From NCBI GenBank assembly GCA_964636225.1, contig CAZWQM010000003.1:62001-126000 (forward strand): DNA of 64,000 nt. The letters are read 5' to 3'. The first letter of the stretch is position 1. Every line of letters begins with the position of its first letter. This document shows positions 8,750 through 17,673 of this stretch, piece after piece. This DNA comes from UBA1858 sp964636225 (GTDB lineage Bacteria > Pseudomonadota > Gammaproteobacteria > UBA4575). Under the pieces are notes generated by a model, which was not told the origin of the DNA, ran no database searches, and was given only the letters and a program-made list of their open reading frames with translations. Made by a program: the position numbers and the translations under genes.

Positions 8750-9289
8750 ATGAATTTATTTATTACAAAATTATATTCTCTAACACTACTTTTAATTTTT
8801 ATGATCATGTTTAACACTTTACATGCCGCAGCACTTGAGACTGGTGATACCGCCCCTGACTTTCAGTTAAGTGATCAACACGGGAAAACCCAGCAGTTGG
8901 CTGACTACAGAGGGCAGTGGGTCGTGTTATATTTTTATCCCAGAGACGACACGCCAGGTTGTACAAAAGAAGCTTGTGCTTTCAGAGACGACTACAAAAC
9001 AATAAGCGCACAGAATACCCAGGTACTGGCAATCAGCGTCGACTCACGCGAAAGTCACCACGATTTTGCTAACAAATACAATCTTCCCTTTCCTTTACTG
9101 GTTGACCATGATGGTAAAATAGCCAAAAAATATCAGGCATTGATGTCGTTGGGCTTTATCAAGCTCGCCAAGCGACACAGTTTTATTATTGATCCAAATG
9201 GAAAAATTCAAAAGATTTACCGCAAGGTGGATGCCGCATCTCACAGTAAGCAAATTTTAGATGACCTGAAATGCTTGCAAACCCATTAG
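8750..9289 (+). CDS. Exported Bcp/AhpC-TSA-type peroxiredoxin
   Basis: A 179-residue thiol peroxidase of the Bcp/PrxQ type with an N-terminal signal peptide (hydrophobic core about residues 8-24, cleavage near HAA). The active site FYPRDDTPGCTKEACAFRD gives the peroxidatic Cys71 and, five residues on, resolving Cys76, the atypical two-Cys arrangement of Bcp. The family reduces hydrogen peroxide and organic hydroperoxides with thioredoxin-like donors; this member should work in the periplasm, unlike cytosolic Bcp. It is monocistronic, ending at a terminator. Confidence 0.92.
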   Translation: MNLFITKLYSLTLLLIFMIMFNTLHAAALETGDTAPDFQLSDQHGKTQQLADYRGQWVVLYFYPRDDTPGCTKEACAFRDDYKTISAQNTQVLAISVDSRESHHDFANKYNLPFPLLVDHDGKIAKKYQALMSLGFIKLAKRHSFIIDPNGKIQKIYRKVDAASHSKQILDDLKCLQTH

Positions 9290-9316
9290 AGGCATGTGGT
9301 AGTATCTCGCCAGCAA

Positions 9317-9350
9317 TACTTTTGTCCAGTTGGGCAAAAGTAATTTTTTA
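9317..9350 (+). terminator. Rho-independent terminator after the peroxiredoxin gene
   Basis: TACTTTTG (9317-9324) pairs with CAAAAGTA (9335-9342) and is followed by a T-run (ATTTTTT). It isolates the peroxiredoxin gene from the downstream riboswitch. Confidence 0.7.
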
Positions 9351-9354
9351 GTTA

Positions 9355-9547
9355 GCAGTTCAGGTGTCTCCTTTTAGTTTTTAAAAGAGAGATGAAACAG
9401 GGAATCTGGTGAAATACCAGAACTGCCCCCGCAACGGTAATCAAGTCTAAATAAACAAACATGTCACTGCATATTTATGTGGGAAGGCTGTTTATTTATT
9501 AGTCTAGTTAAAGACAAAAAACTTGGAAGCCCGGAGACCGGCCTGAG
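9355..9547 (+). promoter_or_regulatory. Cobalamin (adenosylcobalamin) riboswitch
   Basis: The leader has the conserved blocks of a class-I cobalamin riboswitch in order: CAGGTG near 9361, GAAACAGGGAATCTGGTG near 9394, CTGCCCCCGCAACGGTA (B12 box) near 9422, and GGAAGCCCGGAGACCGGCCT near 9525. Between the B12 box and the last block a peripheral stem is formed by AAATAAACA (near 9450) and TGTTTATTT (near 9489). It lies 140 bp before the BtuB-like receptor and should shut down the receptor and probably the next three genes when B12 is plentiful. Confidence 0.95.
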
Positions 9548-9666
9548 ACTGCGCGGCAAATTGCGGTGGGCAATTCGGGCTGCTTGGACCACACTCGCTT
9601 GATAACAAATATCAGCACGTAAGATAGTGTGCGTCTTGCGCATTCTATAGTCACCGCGTTTGCTCA

Positions 9667-9690
9667 ATTGTCCAATTAAAGGGGAACAAT
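9667..9690 (+). promoter_or_regulatory. Hairpin sequestering the btuB ribosome binding site
   Basis: ATTGTCC (9667-9673) can pair with GGAACAAT (9683-9690), with one bulged A, burying the GGGG ribosome binding site and the first bases of the ATG. This is a plausible translational expression platform of the upstream riboswitch (inference). Confidence 0.4.
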
Positions 9691-11596
9691 GAGCTACCCA
9701 CGCAACCTCCGTTTATTTATGCTACTTTTATGCTGCAGCAATTCATTTGCCACAGATATGCTTCGCTCGATATCTGTCACGGCAAGTCGCAGCACAACCC
9801 CAACAGAAAACGTGGCAGGCGCATTAACCGTAATTACAAAACAGGAAATAAAAAACTCACACGCAGTGTTTGTCTCAGAACTGTTACAGAATGTTCCAGG
9901 GCTGAATGTCAGTACTCAGGGAAGTTATGGCGGCTTAACCCAAATACGCATTCGTGGCGCTGAAGCCAATCACGTCCAGGTAATAATAGATGGAGTTGAA
10001 GTCAACGACCCGGCTAACCCATCCGGTTTTGATTTTGCGCATTTATTGGCAGACAACATCGAGCACATAGAAATATTGCGCGGACCTCAAAGCGCATTGT
10101 GGGGAAGCGATGCTCTAGCGGGCGTGATAAGCATCACCACAGCATCTGCATCGCAAGCTAATGAACTTATACTAACAAATACTTATGGAGCAAATAATAG
10201 TATCTCAAGTAACCTTCTGTTACTTGCTATCAAAGATAATTTTGACATGGCCATCAGCGGAAGCTTTTTTGACACGGATGGATATAATACAGCAACCACA
10301 GGGCATGAGCGAGATGGTTACGATAATTCTACGGTCAACATCAAAGTAAATTATTCAATCAAGGATAATATAGAGACAGGTATCAGCACTCGCTACACTA
10401 ATGCCAGTAGTGAATTCGACCCGGCGTCCACAGGAGTACCCACTGACGGGTTTGGTAAAAATGAAATTGAGCAGATCTATGGCCGTGGTTTTTTTAAGCT
10501 GAACACTTTAAATCAACAATGGGTGCATTTCGCAGAAGCTTCATTTCTTGACACGAAAAACACTAGCATTGATGAAATTTTTGGCCTCTCAAAATCTGAA
10601 GCCGGCAAGGAAAAATTTTCGTACCAGTCAACTTTTCATCTACCATCAGTCGAAACTACATTTATCAACCACTCTTTAGCAATCACAGCAGAAAGAGAAC
10701 AGGAGAGATTCAAACAACAAGGAGCCGCATTTCCAGGATTTAACCCAAATCAACGCCAGAAGATTACTAATTACAGCCAGATTGCAGAATACAAAGCAGA
10801 CTTATTTAGTAATTGGTCACTATCGACTTCACTGCGCCATGATAATAACGATGAATTTGACAATCAGACAACTTATCGTGTTGGTGTAAATTATCGACAT
10901 CCCGCAACTGGCACGAAATTGTACCTAACCCATGGAAGCAGCGCGAAGAACCCGACGTTTACAGAACTATTTGGCTTTGCTCCGAATAATTTTATCGGCA
11001 ACGCTGATTTACAGGCAGAAACATCTGAATCTTGGGAGTTGGGTATCTCACAAAATTTATTCCAGCAGCAATTACAGTTGGATGCCTCACTTTTTTGGGA
11101 AGATTTAATTGACGAAATCCAGACAATATTTCTACCATCTTTTCAGTCTACCGTCATCAATAGCGAGTCACGCAGTAAACGTAAAGGTCTAGAATTATCT
11201 TTAAATGGAAAACTGTCCAGCAATTTATCTGTCACTAGCTCATATACATATCTAGACGCGCGTGAGCCTGATACTTCAGGTAATGATCACACCGAAATAC
11301 GCCGCCCTAAAAACCAGTGGTCGGGTAACCTGCATTATTTATTTTCAGATCACAAAGCAGGTATTGATGTTAACGTTAATTATATTGGAGACCGCAGGGA
11401 TATCGACTTCAGCCAGGGTGATAGATTAACATTGAATGACTACACGCTGGTCAATGCCTGCATAAACTATCAATTTAACGACAACTTTGAAATATTTGCA
11501 CGGGCTACCAATTTACTAAACAAAAGCTATCAGGATGTGTTTGGTTTTGAAACCAGTAAATTTTCTGGACACGTAGGACTAGAAATAAAACTATAA
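9689..11596 (+). CDS. btuB: BtuB-like TonB-dependent vitamin B12 outer-membrane receptor
   Basis: A 635-residue TonB-dependent receptor with signal peptide (residues 1-21, ending SNSFA), an N-terminal TonB-box-like segment ISVTAS, a plug domain (about 30-145, with VPGLNVSTQG, TQIRIRGAE and ILRGPQSALWGSDALAGVI) and a 22-strand barrel ending in the usual aromatic/hydrophobic C-terminus (VGLEIKL). The cobalamin riboswitch directly upstream identifies the likely substrate as cobalamin or corrinoid. It is followed 4 bp later by an adenosyltransferase, so the cluster looks devoted to B12 salvage. Confidence 0.93.
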   Translation: MSYPRNLRLFMLLLCCSNSFATDMLRSISVTASRSTTPTENVAGALTVITKQEIKNSHAVFVSELLQNVPGLNVSTQGSYGGLTQIRIRGAEANHVQVIIDGVEVNDPANPSGFDFAHLLADNIEHIEILRGPQSALWGSDALAGVISITTASASQANELILTNTYGANNSISSNLLLLAIKDNFDMAISGSFFDTDGYNTATTGHERDGYDNSTVNIKVNYSIKDNIETGISTRYTNASSEFDPASTGVPTDGFGKNEIEQIYGRGFFKLNTLNQQWVHFAEASFLDTKNTSIDEIFGLSKSEAGKEKFSYQSTFHLPSVETTFINHSLAITAEREQERFKQQGAAFPGFNPNQRQKITNYSQIAEYKADLFSNWSLSTSLRHDNNDEFDNQTTYRVGVNYRHPATGTKLYLTHGSSAKNPTFTELFGFAPNNFIGNADLQAETSESWELGISQNLFQQQLQLDASLFWEDLIDEIQTIFLPSFQSTVINSESRSKRKGLELSLNGKLSSNLSVTSSYTYLDAREPDTSGNDHTEIRRPKNQWSGNLHYLFSDHKAGIDVNVNYIGDRRDIDFSQGDRLTLNDYTLVNACINYQFNDNFEIFARATNLLNKSYQDVFGFETSKFSGHVGLEIKL

Positions 11597-11600
11597 GCCA

Positions 11601-12170
11601 ATGAACTATCGTTTAACAAAAATCTATACTCGCAAAGGAGATGATGGCAGTACATCGCTCGCTTCAGGCGAACGCGTGAGTAAGGACTGTTTGCAAATAA
11701 AAGCTCAGGGCGATATAGACGAACTTAATTCCAGCTTGGCCTGTGTACGAGCCAATCAAACCAATCAACTTCTTGAAGATTTATTAATTTGCATTCATCA
11801 CCATTTGTTTAATATTGGTGGCGAACTTAGCGCACCCAACAGTTTACTCGTCCATCAACACGATGTAGATTGGCTGGAACGCTGGATTGATCACTTTAAT
11901 AAAGATTTGCCGCCACTCAAAGATTTTATTCTACCAGGACGGGATCCTGCGGTTGCCCAGTGCCATGTCGCGCGCGCGGTATGCCGTCGCGCTGAAAGAA
12001 GTCTGGTGGAATGGTCTCGCAGCAATAGTGTTCGCAGCGAATTAAGCCGTTATCTAAATCGCTTGTCAGATTTATTATTTGTACTCGCACGTGTGCTGGA
12101 AAACAATAGCCATGGTCCATCTACCTGTTGGAATAAGCATCTCGTGTTACCAGAACCACCCAATCAATAG
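11601..12170 (+). CDS. pduO: PduO-type cob(I)alamin adenosyltransferase
   Basis: A 189-residue enzyme that transfers the adenosyl group of ATP to cob(I)alamin, making coenzyme B12. The N-terminal YTRKGDDGSTSLASG (9-23) is the ATP-binding signature of the PduO/MMAB family, and DFILPGRDPAVAQCHVARAVCRRAER in the C-terminal helix matches the family's second conserved segment. The fold is a trimeric five-helix bundle. It lies 4 bp behind the receptor gene and is presumably under the same riboswitch. Confidence 0.93.
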   Translation: MNYRLTKIYTRKGDDGSTSLASGERVSKDCLQIKAQGDIDELNSSLACVRANQTNQLLEDLLICIHHHLFNIGGELSAPNSLLVHQHDVDWLERWIDHFNKDLPPLKDFILPGRDPAVAQCHVARAVCRRAERSLVEWSRSNSVRSELSRYLNRLSDLLFVLARVLENNSHGPSTCWNKHLVLPEPPNQ

Positions 12171-12179
12171 TTTTTAATT

Positions 12180-13073
12180 ATGCGCATCGGAATTGATTTG
12201 GGCGGGACAAAAATCGAAATTCTGTCACTTAATGAACAGGGTGAAGTAGTATATCGTGAGCGCTGCAGTACACCACAGGGTGATTACCAACAAACCCTTC
12301 TATGCATCAAACAGCTGATTGAAACTGTCGAAAATAAATTAGCTTTGACAGGGACTATCGGTATTTGTACACCAGGGTCTATCTCGCCTAACACAGGCTT
12401 ATTACGTAATAGCAATTCAACTTGCCTTAATAATCAGCCATTCAAACAGGATCTTGAAAGTATCCTGCACCGAAAAATTCGTATCGCCAATGATGCAAAC
12501 TGCTTTGCACTTTCTGAAGCTACTGACGGCTCTGCTCAATATGCGAATATCGTATTTGGCGTGATTATTGGAACAGGCTGTGGCGCAGGAATTGTCATTA
12601 ACAAACACCTGATTGATGGACCCAATGCAATTAGCGGCGAGTGGGGACATAACCCTTTGCCCTATCCGGAAACCGGCGAACTTGATTTAACTCGATGCTG
12701 GTGTGGTCAACGCGGCTGCATTGAAACATTTCTGTCTGGCCCGGGGTTGGCACTGGACTATCAACGCCTTACTGGAACAAGTAAAACGGGCGAACAAATC
12801 ATCGAATTATCTAACGAGAACGATATTGCGGCATCGCTATGCTTTACGCGCTATCAACATCGAGTGGCAAGGAGTCTGGCGCATGTCATCAATATACTTG
12901 ATCCACATGTCATTGTGCTGGGCGGTGGTCTGTCCAATATTGATTCACTTTATACAAACATTCCTAAACTCTGGCAACAATATGTATTTTCAGATACTGT
13001 AAACACGCAACTGCTTGCACCCACCTATGGAGATTCCAGCGGTGTCAGGGGTGCTGCATGGTTATGGAATTAA
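12180..13073 (+). CDS. mak: ROK-family sugar kinase, Mak (fructokinase)-like
   Basis: A 297-residue ROK kinase closely following the E. coli Mak pattern. ATP-binding GIDLGGTK is at 4-11, catalytic Asp105 lies in the NDAN motif, and the ROK zinc site is formed by His157 (GEWGH) with Cys173, Cys175 and Cys180 (CWCGQRGC). DPHVIVLGGG and GDSSGVRGAAWLW close the protein as in Mak. It would phosphorylate fructose or a related hexose. Its position inside a B12 unit, 9 bp behind the adenosyltransferase, is not explained by that activity. Confidence 0.88.
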   Translation: MRIGIDLGGTKIEILSLNEQGEVVYRERCSTPQGDYQQTLLCIKQLIETVENKLALTGTIGICTPGSISPNTGLLRNSNSTCLNNQPFKQDLESILHRKIRIANDANCFALSEATDGSAQYANIVFGVIIGTGCGAGIVINKHLIDGPNAISGEWGHNPLPYPETGELDLTRCWCGQRGCIETFLSGPGLALDYQRLTGTSKTGEQIIELSNENDIAASLCFTRYQHRVARSLAHVINILDPHVIVLGGGLSNIDSLYTNIPKLWQQYVFSDTVNTQLLAPTYGDSSGVRGAAWLWN

Positions 13074-13075
13074 AT

Positions 13076-13594
13076 ATGTTTAAAAACTTTCAACGCCCTC
13101 ATCTACTATGGCTTGCCGCCATTATTGTTTTTCTGGCATTGAGCCGCCTGATTCCTCACGCACCTAACTTTACTCCCATAGGTGCTATGGCGTTACTGGC
13201 AGGCGCCTGCATCCAGGATATCAAGCTAGCCTGGCTTATCCCTTTGACCGCTATGCTTTTAAGTGATGCCATCATAGGATTTCACAGTTCGATGTTATAT
13301 GTATATGGCAGTGTCGCACTGATTGTATTTTGCAGTCATTACTGGCTGAATCGAATCACCTTCATATCCTTATTGGTTGCTGCGATTAGTTCTGCGATAA
13401 TTTTCTTTGCAATCACCAATTTTGGTGCATGGTTATCTCATGACATGTACGCTCATAATTTAATGGGGCTTACACAGGCGTATATGGCGGGAATTCCATT
13501 TTTTAGAAACACATTGATTAGTAATCTGATTTTTACACTCGTGGCTTTTTTCGCATCCCAGCAATGGATAAACAAGCCGCTGGCTAGCAACTAG
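13076..13594 (+). CDS. DUF6580-like integral membrane protein, possible B12-uptake component
   Basis: A protein of about 172 residues with five or six hydrophobic helices and no signal peptide. The RLIPHAPNFTPIGAMALLAGA segment near the N-terminus is the hallmark I associate with DUF6580, a family resembling ECF-transporter S components. ATG at 13076 is just past the stop of the kinase gene; in-frame ATGs at 13058 and 13064 inside the kinase gene are alternatives. As last gene of the riboswitch-led unit it is a candidate inner-membrane corrinoid or precursor transporter (inference). Confidence 0.75.
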   Translation: MFKNFQRPHLLWLAAIIVFLALSRLIPHAPNFTPIGAMALLAGACIQDIKLAWLIPLTAMLLSDAIIGFHSSMLYVYGSVALIVFCSHYWLNRITFISLLVAAISSAIIFFAITNFGAWLSHDMYAHNLMGLTQAYMAGIPFFRNTLISNLIFTLVAFFASQQWINKPLASN

Positions 13595-13614
13595 TGATGA
13601 ATTGAAGCAGATCG

Positions 13615-13992
13615 CTATTTAACGATTTTTAAATGAGAACGTTTTGTAGATGGGTTGCCCGGATCAGGTGGTGGCGTGACCTCGTTATCTTCACCAAACA
13701 TCATGCCCTGGCCATTCTCACGAGTATAAATAGCAAGTACAAAACCTATAGGAATATATACAGAAATTGGTTCGCCATCAAAACGCGCATTGAAGGTGAC
13801 CGCATCGTTACTGATTTCCAGCGCTTGTGTCGCAGTAGGACTAATATTTAATACGATCTTGCCTTCTTGTTCATACTGCCGTGGAACGTGCACACTTTCA
13901 TCACTGGTATCTACTAGTAGATGCGGTGTCATGCCGTTATCTAGAATCCACTCCAGTATGGCACGTACCAGGTAAGGACGGGTTGATGTCAT
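13615..13992 (-). CDS. sspB: ClpXP protease specificity-enhancing factor SspB
   Basis: A 125-residue adaptor that binds ssrA-tagged proteins and delivers them to ClpXP. The N-terminal domain (STRPYLVRAILEWILDNGMTPHLLVD) and the NARFDGEP-ISVYIPIGFVLAIY segment are characteristic. The C-terminal tail (about 105-125) is flexible and ends in the RSHLKIVK ClpX-docking motif. It follows sspA on the same strand by 69 bp. Confidence 0.95.
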   Translation of the reverse strand: MTSTRPYLVRAILEWILDNGMTPHLLVDTSDESVHVPRQYEQEGKIVLNISPTATQALEISNDAVTFNARFDGEPISVYIPIGFVLAIYTRENGQGMMFGEDNEVTPPPDPGNPSTKRSHLKIVK

Positions 13993-14061
13993 CAGTTACC
14001 TTATGTACCAAAAAGTAGTAAACGTCTGTATCTATCGATTAAGACAATCCGGTCAAACAAC

Positions 14062-14691
14062 CTAGATAGGCCGCATCTCCAGCTCTTCTTCAGACAAACT
14101 GCTGCGGAATGAAGGACGATCAAATACTCGATTACCATATTCCACAATAGCTTTCGCCTCACGAGGCAGCTGTATATTCAGAGTAGGCAGTCTCCACAAC
14201 AGAGGGGCAATTGAGCAATCTACCAGACTAAACTCATCACTCAAGAAATAAGTCTTAGCTTTAAAGATTTCAATCGAACTAATTAAGCTATCTTGCAGAA
14301 TTTTTCGAGCTTTTTCGCTGGATGCTTCATCACCATGCAAAATGGTATCAATAGGCGCGTACCAGTCTTTTTCTATATGAAATAGTGCCAGACGTGATTT
14401 GGAACGCGATACCGGATCCACTGGCATTAGCGGAGGGTGAGGAAATCGCTCATCAAAGTATTCCATGATCACACGGGAGTCGTACAACACAAGATCACGA
14501 TCTACTAATGTTGGAACTGAATTGTATGGATTAAATTCTGACAGATCTTCCGGCTTGTTATTCTGGTCAATCTGCAGTACATCTGCAGTAATGTCTTTTT
14601 CTGATAGAACGATTCTTGTGCGATGACTTTGTATGCAGACGGGGTCTGAAAACAAAGTCATCACGGATCTTCGATTAGCGATTAACGCCAT
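14062..14691 (-). CDS. sspA: Stringent starvation protein A (SspA)
   Basis: A 209-residue GST-fold protein that binds RNA polymerase and modulates transcription in stationary phase and stress. The thioredoxin-like N-domain begins at MTLFSDPVCIQSHRTRIVL and contains NPYNSVPTLVDRDLVLYDSRVIMEYFDERFPHP-type residues, typical of SspA rather than catalytic GSTs. Encoded directly downstream of cytochrome c1 (gap about 24 bp), as is common in gammaproteobacteria, so it may be co-transcribed with the bc1 genes. Confidence 0.93.
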   Translation of the reverse strand: MALIANRRSVMTLFSDPVCIQSHRTRIVLSEKDITADVLQIDQNNKPEDLSEFNPYNSVPTLVDRDLVLYDSRVIMEYFDERFPHPPLMPVDPVSRSKSRLALFHIEKDWYAPIDTILHGDEASSEKARKILQDSLISSIEIFKAKTYFLSDEFSLVDCSIAPLLWRLPTLNIQLPREAKAIVEYGNRVFDRPSFRSSLSEEELEMRPI

Positions 14692-14715
14692 AATTATTCC
14701 AAGGTTTGTTGAGAA

Positions 14716-15522
14716 TTAATGTATATCTTTCCAGTAATCACGCTTCATGAAATAGGCAAGTATTCCAAACGCCGCTAGAAAGAATAACACAGCTACACCA
14801 ATACCCTGACGTTTAAGTTGAACGGGCTCTCCCATGTACACAAGGAAGTTAACCAGATCAACTACCATGGAGTCATATTCTTCCTCGGTTAATTTTCCTG
14901 GCGTAGCCATCACGAAAGGAGACGCATGTTTCATACCATGCCCCGCCTTGTGACTCTCTTCCATTGCTTTATCTCCAGACTTGGCTTCTTCCTGCCCACT
15001 ATTAGCATGAGTCTGTTCAGCGAGGGGCGCCAGTTCTTGTAGCCCCTGTAGTTCCCACAATACGTGCGGCATGGAAGTGCCGGGGAACTGCAGGTTATTA
15101 ACACCACGAGTCGCTGACTCATCAACATAGAACGACTTTAAGAAGCTATAAATCCAGTCCGCACCCCGAGCACGCGCTTTGACACTCAGATCTGGAGGCG
15201 GAGCACCAAACCATTCCTTACCCTGTTCGGGTGTCAGCGCTACCGTCATAGTGTCACCAAATTTTCGGCCCGTGAAGATCAGGTTTTCACGCATGTTCAA
15301 CTCACTGATTCCGAGATCAGCAGCTACCCGATTATATCGACTATAAGAAGCGGCATGACAGGACAGGCAATAGTTCATAAACACTTTGGCACCACGCTGC
15401 AATGACTTTTGATGGTGCACATCAGCATTCATTGTGAACAACGGGCCCTGGCCTGCGGCCGCCCAGCTTACTGATGAAGTCAGAAGAGCTGCTACACAAA
15501 TTAATTTACAAAGATTCTTCAT
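14716..15522 (-). CDS. petC: Cytochrome c1 of the bc1 complex
   Basis: A 268-residue membrane-anchored cytochrome c1. It has a signal peptide (1-22), the heme attachment motif CLSCH at residues 52-56, and a C-terminal transmembrane anchor (about 240-260) followed by a short basic cytoplasmic tail. An insertion around residues 165-200 is rich in Glu, Lys, His and Met (EESHKAGHGMKHAS), beyond the usual core. The start overlaps the end of petB by four bases. Confidence 0.95.
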   Translation of the reverse strand: MKNLCKLICVAALLTSSVSWAAAGQGPLFTMNADVHHQKSLQRGAKVFMNYCLSCHAASYSRYNRVAADLGISELNMRENLIFTGRKFGDTMTVALTPEQGKEWFGAPPPDLSVKARARGADWIYSFLKSFYVDESATRGVNNLQFPGTSMPHVLWELQGLQELAPLAEQTHANSGQEEAKSGDKAMEESHKAGHGMKHASPFVMATPGKLTEEEYDSMVVDLVNFLVYMGEPVQLKRQGIGVAVLFFLAAFGILAYFMKRDYWKDIH

Positions 15523-16910
15523 GAAGTAACCCTCTCTGGAACTGGTTTATCTTGATCAAGGTTAGTAAAGGCTGCAACAACCAGAGTTACAAAAAGATAA
15601 GCAATCGGAATAATCCAGGTCTTCCACGTCAATTCTGCGATTTCCGGATTATTTCTGAACCAGTCATAGAAGGTAATGATTGCGCCAAATATGACAAACC
15701 ACATTAGGTAACTACCTGCAGATCTTGGCTTGCTATAAATGGCCAATACCGCAAAAAACAGGAAGTACAGCTCTGATAATCGCAATGCCATCTGAGAAGC
15801 CATAGGTGTAACTGCTTGCATTCCGAGATAACCGAGCCATACAAACGCCACCATAAACACTACCAGATTCACTTTGAACAGGAAGCTTCGGTAGCGAATG
15901 GATTTTACTTTATTAGTATCAATCCACGGCAACAGGAAAAGTACAAATACGGCACCGCCCATAGCAACCACACCCCAGAACGGATTCGGGATAGCTCTTA
16001 ATACAGTATAGAATGGTGTGAAATACCAGACCGGTGCAATATGCTCAGGTGTGGCCAGCGGATTGGCCGGTTCAAAGTTAGCATGCTCCAGGAAGTAACC
16101 ACCCATTTCCGGTGCAAAAAACACGACCAGGGCAAAGATAAACAGGAACACTGCCACACCCACGATATCTTTTACAGAGTAATAAGGGTGGAATGGAATA
16201 CCGTCCAATGGAATTCCGTCAGGACCTTTATTCTTTTTAATTTCAACACCATCCGGATTGTTTGAACCCACAGTATGCAGCGCAGCAATATGCGCGACCA
16301 CTAAACCCAATAGAACAATCGGTACCGCAATAACATGCAGGGCAAAGAAACGGTTCAGGGTGGCATCAGAAACAACGAAATCACCTCGAATCCAAAGAGC
16401 CAGATCATCTCCAATCACAGGAATGGTACCAAAGAGGTTTACAATTACCTGCGCACCCCAGTAAGACATTTGTCCCCAAGGCAATAGGTAACCCATAAAG
16501 GCTTCTGCCATCAGACACATATAGATCATCATGCCAAATAGCCAGATTAATTCACGCGGTTGTTTAAATGACCCGTACATCAACCCTCGCAACATGTGCA
16601 AATACACCACAATGAAGAATGCCGAAGCGCCAGTGGAGTGCATGTAGCGCACTAACCATCCCCAGTTGACATCACGCATGATGTATTCGACGGATGCGAA
16701 CGCGAGCTGGGCATCGGGTTTGTAGTGCATGGTCAGGAAAATACCGGTAACAATTTGTATTACCAGTACTAGCAGCGCCAGAGAACCAAAGAAATACCAG
16801 AAGTTAAAGTTTTTTGGCGCGTAGTATTTGGATAGATGTGCTTCCCAGAACTCGATTACCGGAAGACGGGAATCGACCCATTCAATAATTCCGTTTACTT
16901 TTTTAGTCAT
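15519..16910 (-). CDS. petB: Cytochrome b of the bc1 complex
   Basis: A 463-residue polytopic subunit with eight transmembrane helices holding hemes bL and bH; it oxidises quinol at Qo and reduces quinone at Qi. Paired heme-ligand histidines are visible in helices B (RYMHSTGAS, YLHMLRG) and D (FALHVIAVP, VAHIAALHTVG). The Qo motif PVWYFTPFY (PEWY-type) and WGAQVIVNLFGTIP are present. Length slightly exceeds mitochondrial cytochrome b owing to extra C-terminal helices. Start overlaps the petA stop by one base. Confidence 0.96.
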   Translation of the reverse strand: MTKKVNGIIEWVDSRLPVIEFWEAHLSKYYAPKNFNFWYFFGSLALLVLVIQIVTGIFLTMHYKPDAQLAFASVEYIMRDVNWGWLVRYMHSTGASAFFIVVYLHMLRGLMYGSFKQPRELIWLFGMMIYMCLMAEAFMGYLLPWGQMSYWGAQVIVNLFGTIPVIGDDLALWIRGDFVVSDATLNRFFALHVIAVPIVLLGLVVAHIAALHTVGSNNPDGVEIKKNKGPDGIPLDGIPFHPYYSVKDIVGVAVFLFIFALVVFFAPEMGGYFLEHANFEPANPLATPEHIAPVWYFTPFYTVLRAIPNPFWGVVAMGGAVFVLFLLPWIDTNKVKSIRYRSFLFKVNLVVFMVAFVWLGYLGMQAVTPMASQMALRLSELYFLFFAVLAIYSKPRSAGSYLMWFVIFGAIITFYDWFRNNPEIAELTWKTWIIPIAYLFVTLVVAAFTNLDQDKPVPERVTS

Positions 16911-17509
16911 TATGCTGCCCCTTCGTCAAGTTCACCGACTACGATCAGGTTGTCGCTTATATATTTATAAGGTGGGACTTCCAGGTTTTTATTAGCGGGT
17001 ACATTCTTGTATACACGACCAGCTATATCAAATTTAGAACCATGACACGGGCAGTAGAAACCTCCGACCCAATCAGGCCCCAAATCTTCGGGAGCCACTT
17101 CCGGGCGGAAGGTAGGAGAGCATCCTAGATGAGTACAAATACCCACCAGCACGAGTATATTGGGTTTAAGGGAGCGCATTTCATTACGTGCAAACTCTGG
17201 CTGTTGTGTCAGATCGTCAGAATTTGGGTCACGAACTCTGTCGCTTGTTGAATCCAGCAAAGATACCATTTCCTTGGAACGTTTAACGATCCAGACCGGC
17301 TTACGTCGCCACTCTACCTGAATCTTTTGACCCGCCTCCATCTTACTGATATCCACCTCAACAGGTGCTCCTGAAGCCAGCGCCCTGGCACTCGGACTCA
17401 TGGTGGATAAAAATGGCATCACTGCAACACCAGTACCCACCGCTCCCACCACACTTGCACTCACCGTCAGCATTTTTCGACGACCCGTGTCTACAACGTG
17501 CTCTGACAT
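16910..17509 (-). CDS. petA: Rieske iron-sulfur protein of the bc1 complex
   Basis: A 199-residue [2Fe-2S] subunit. An N-terminal Tat-like signal-anchor (GRRKMLTVSASVVGAVGTG) precedes the soluble domain. Cluster ligands are in CTHLGC (Cys125, His127, with Cys130 forming the disulfide) and CPCHGS (Cys153, Cys155, His156). First gene of the petABC unit; a 164-bp gap to the upstream nif3-like gene probably contains its promoter. Confidence 0.96.
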   Translation of the reverse strand: MSEHVVDTGRRKMLTVSASVVGAVGTGVAVMPFLSTMSPSARALASGAPVEVDISKMEAGQKIQVEWRRKPVWIVKRSKEMVSLLDSTSDRVRDPNSDDLTQQPEFARNEMRSLKPNILVLVGICTHLGCSPTFRPEVAPEDLGPDWVGGFYCPCHGSKFDIAGRVYKNVPANKNLEVPPYKYISDNLIVVGELDEGAA

Positions 17510-17673
17510 GTAACTCTCCTTAACGATTGCCTAATATGACCTGCATTTAGCCAGCTTTACTGCGCTATAAAATTGTCCCTAGATTACAGCGAATCTTACT
17601 CTGCCACCTAAAAGCGCGGTAGGATGGCGTAACTCGTAAAAAACGTCAAGGCAAATTCAATATTTCTGGATTC

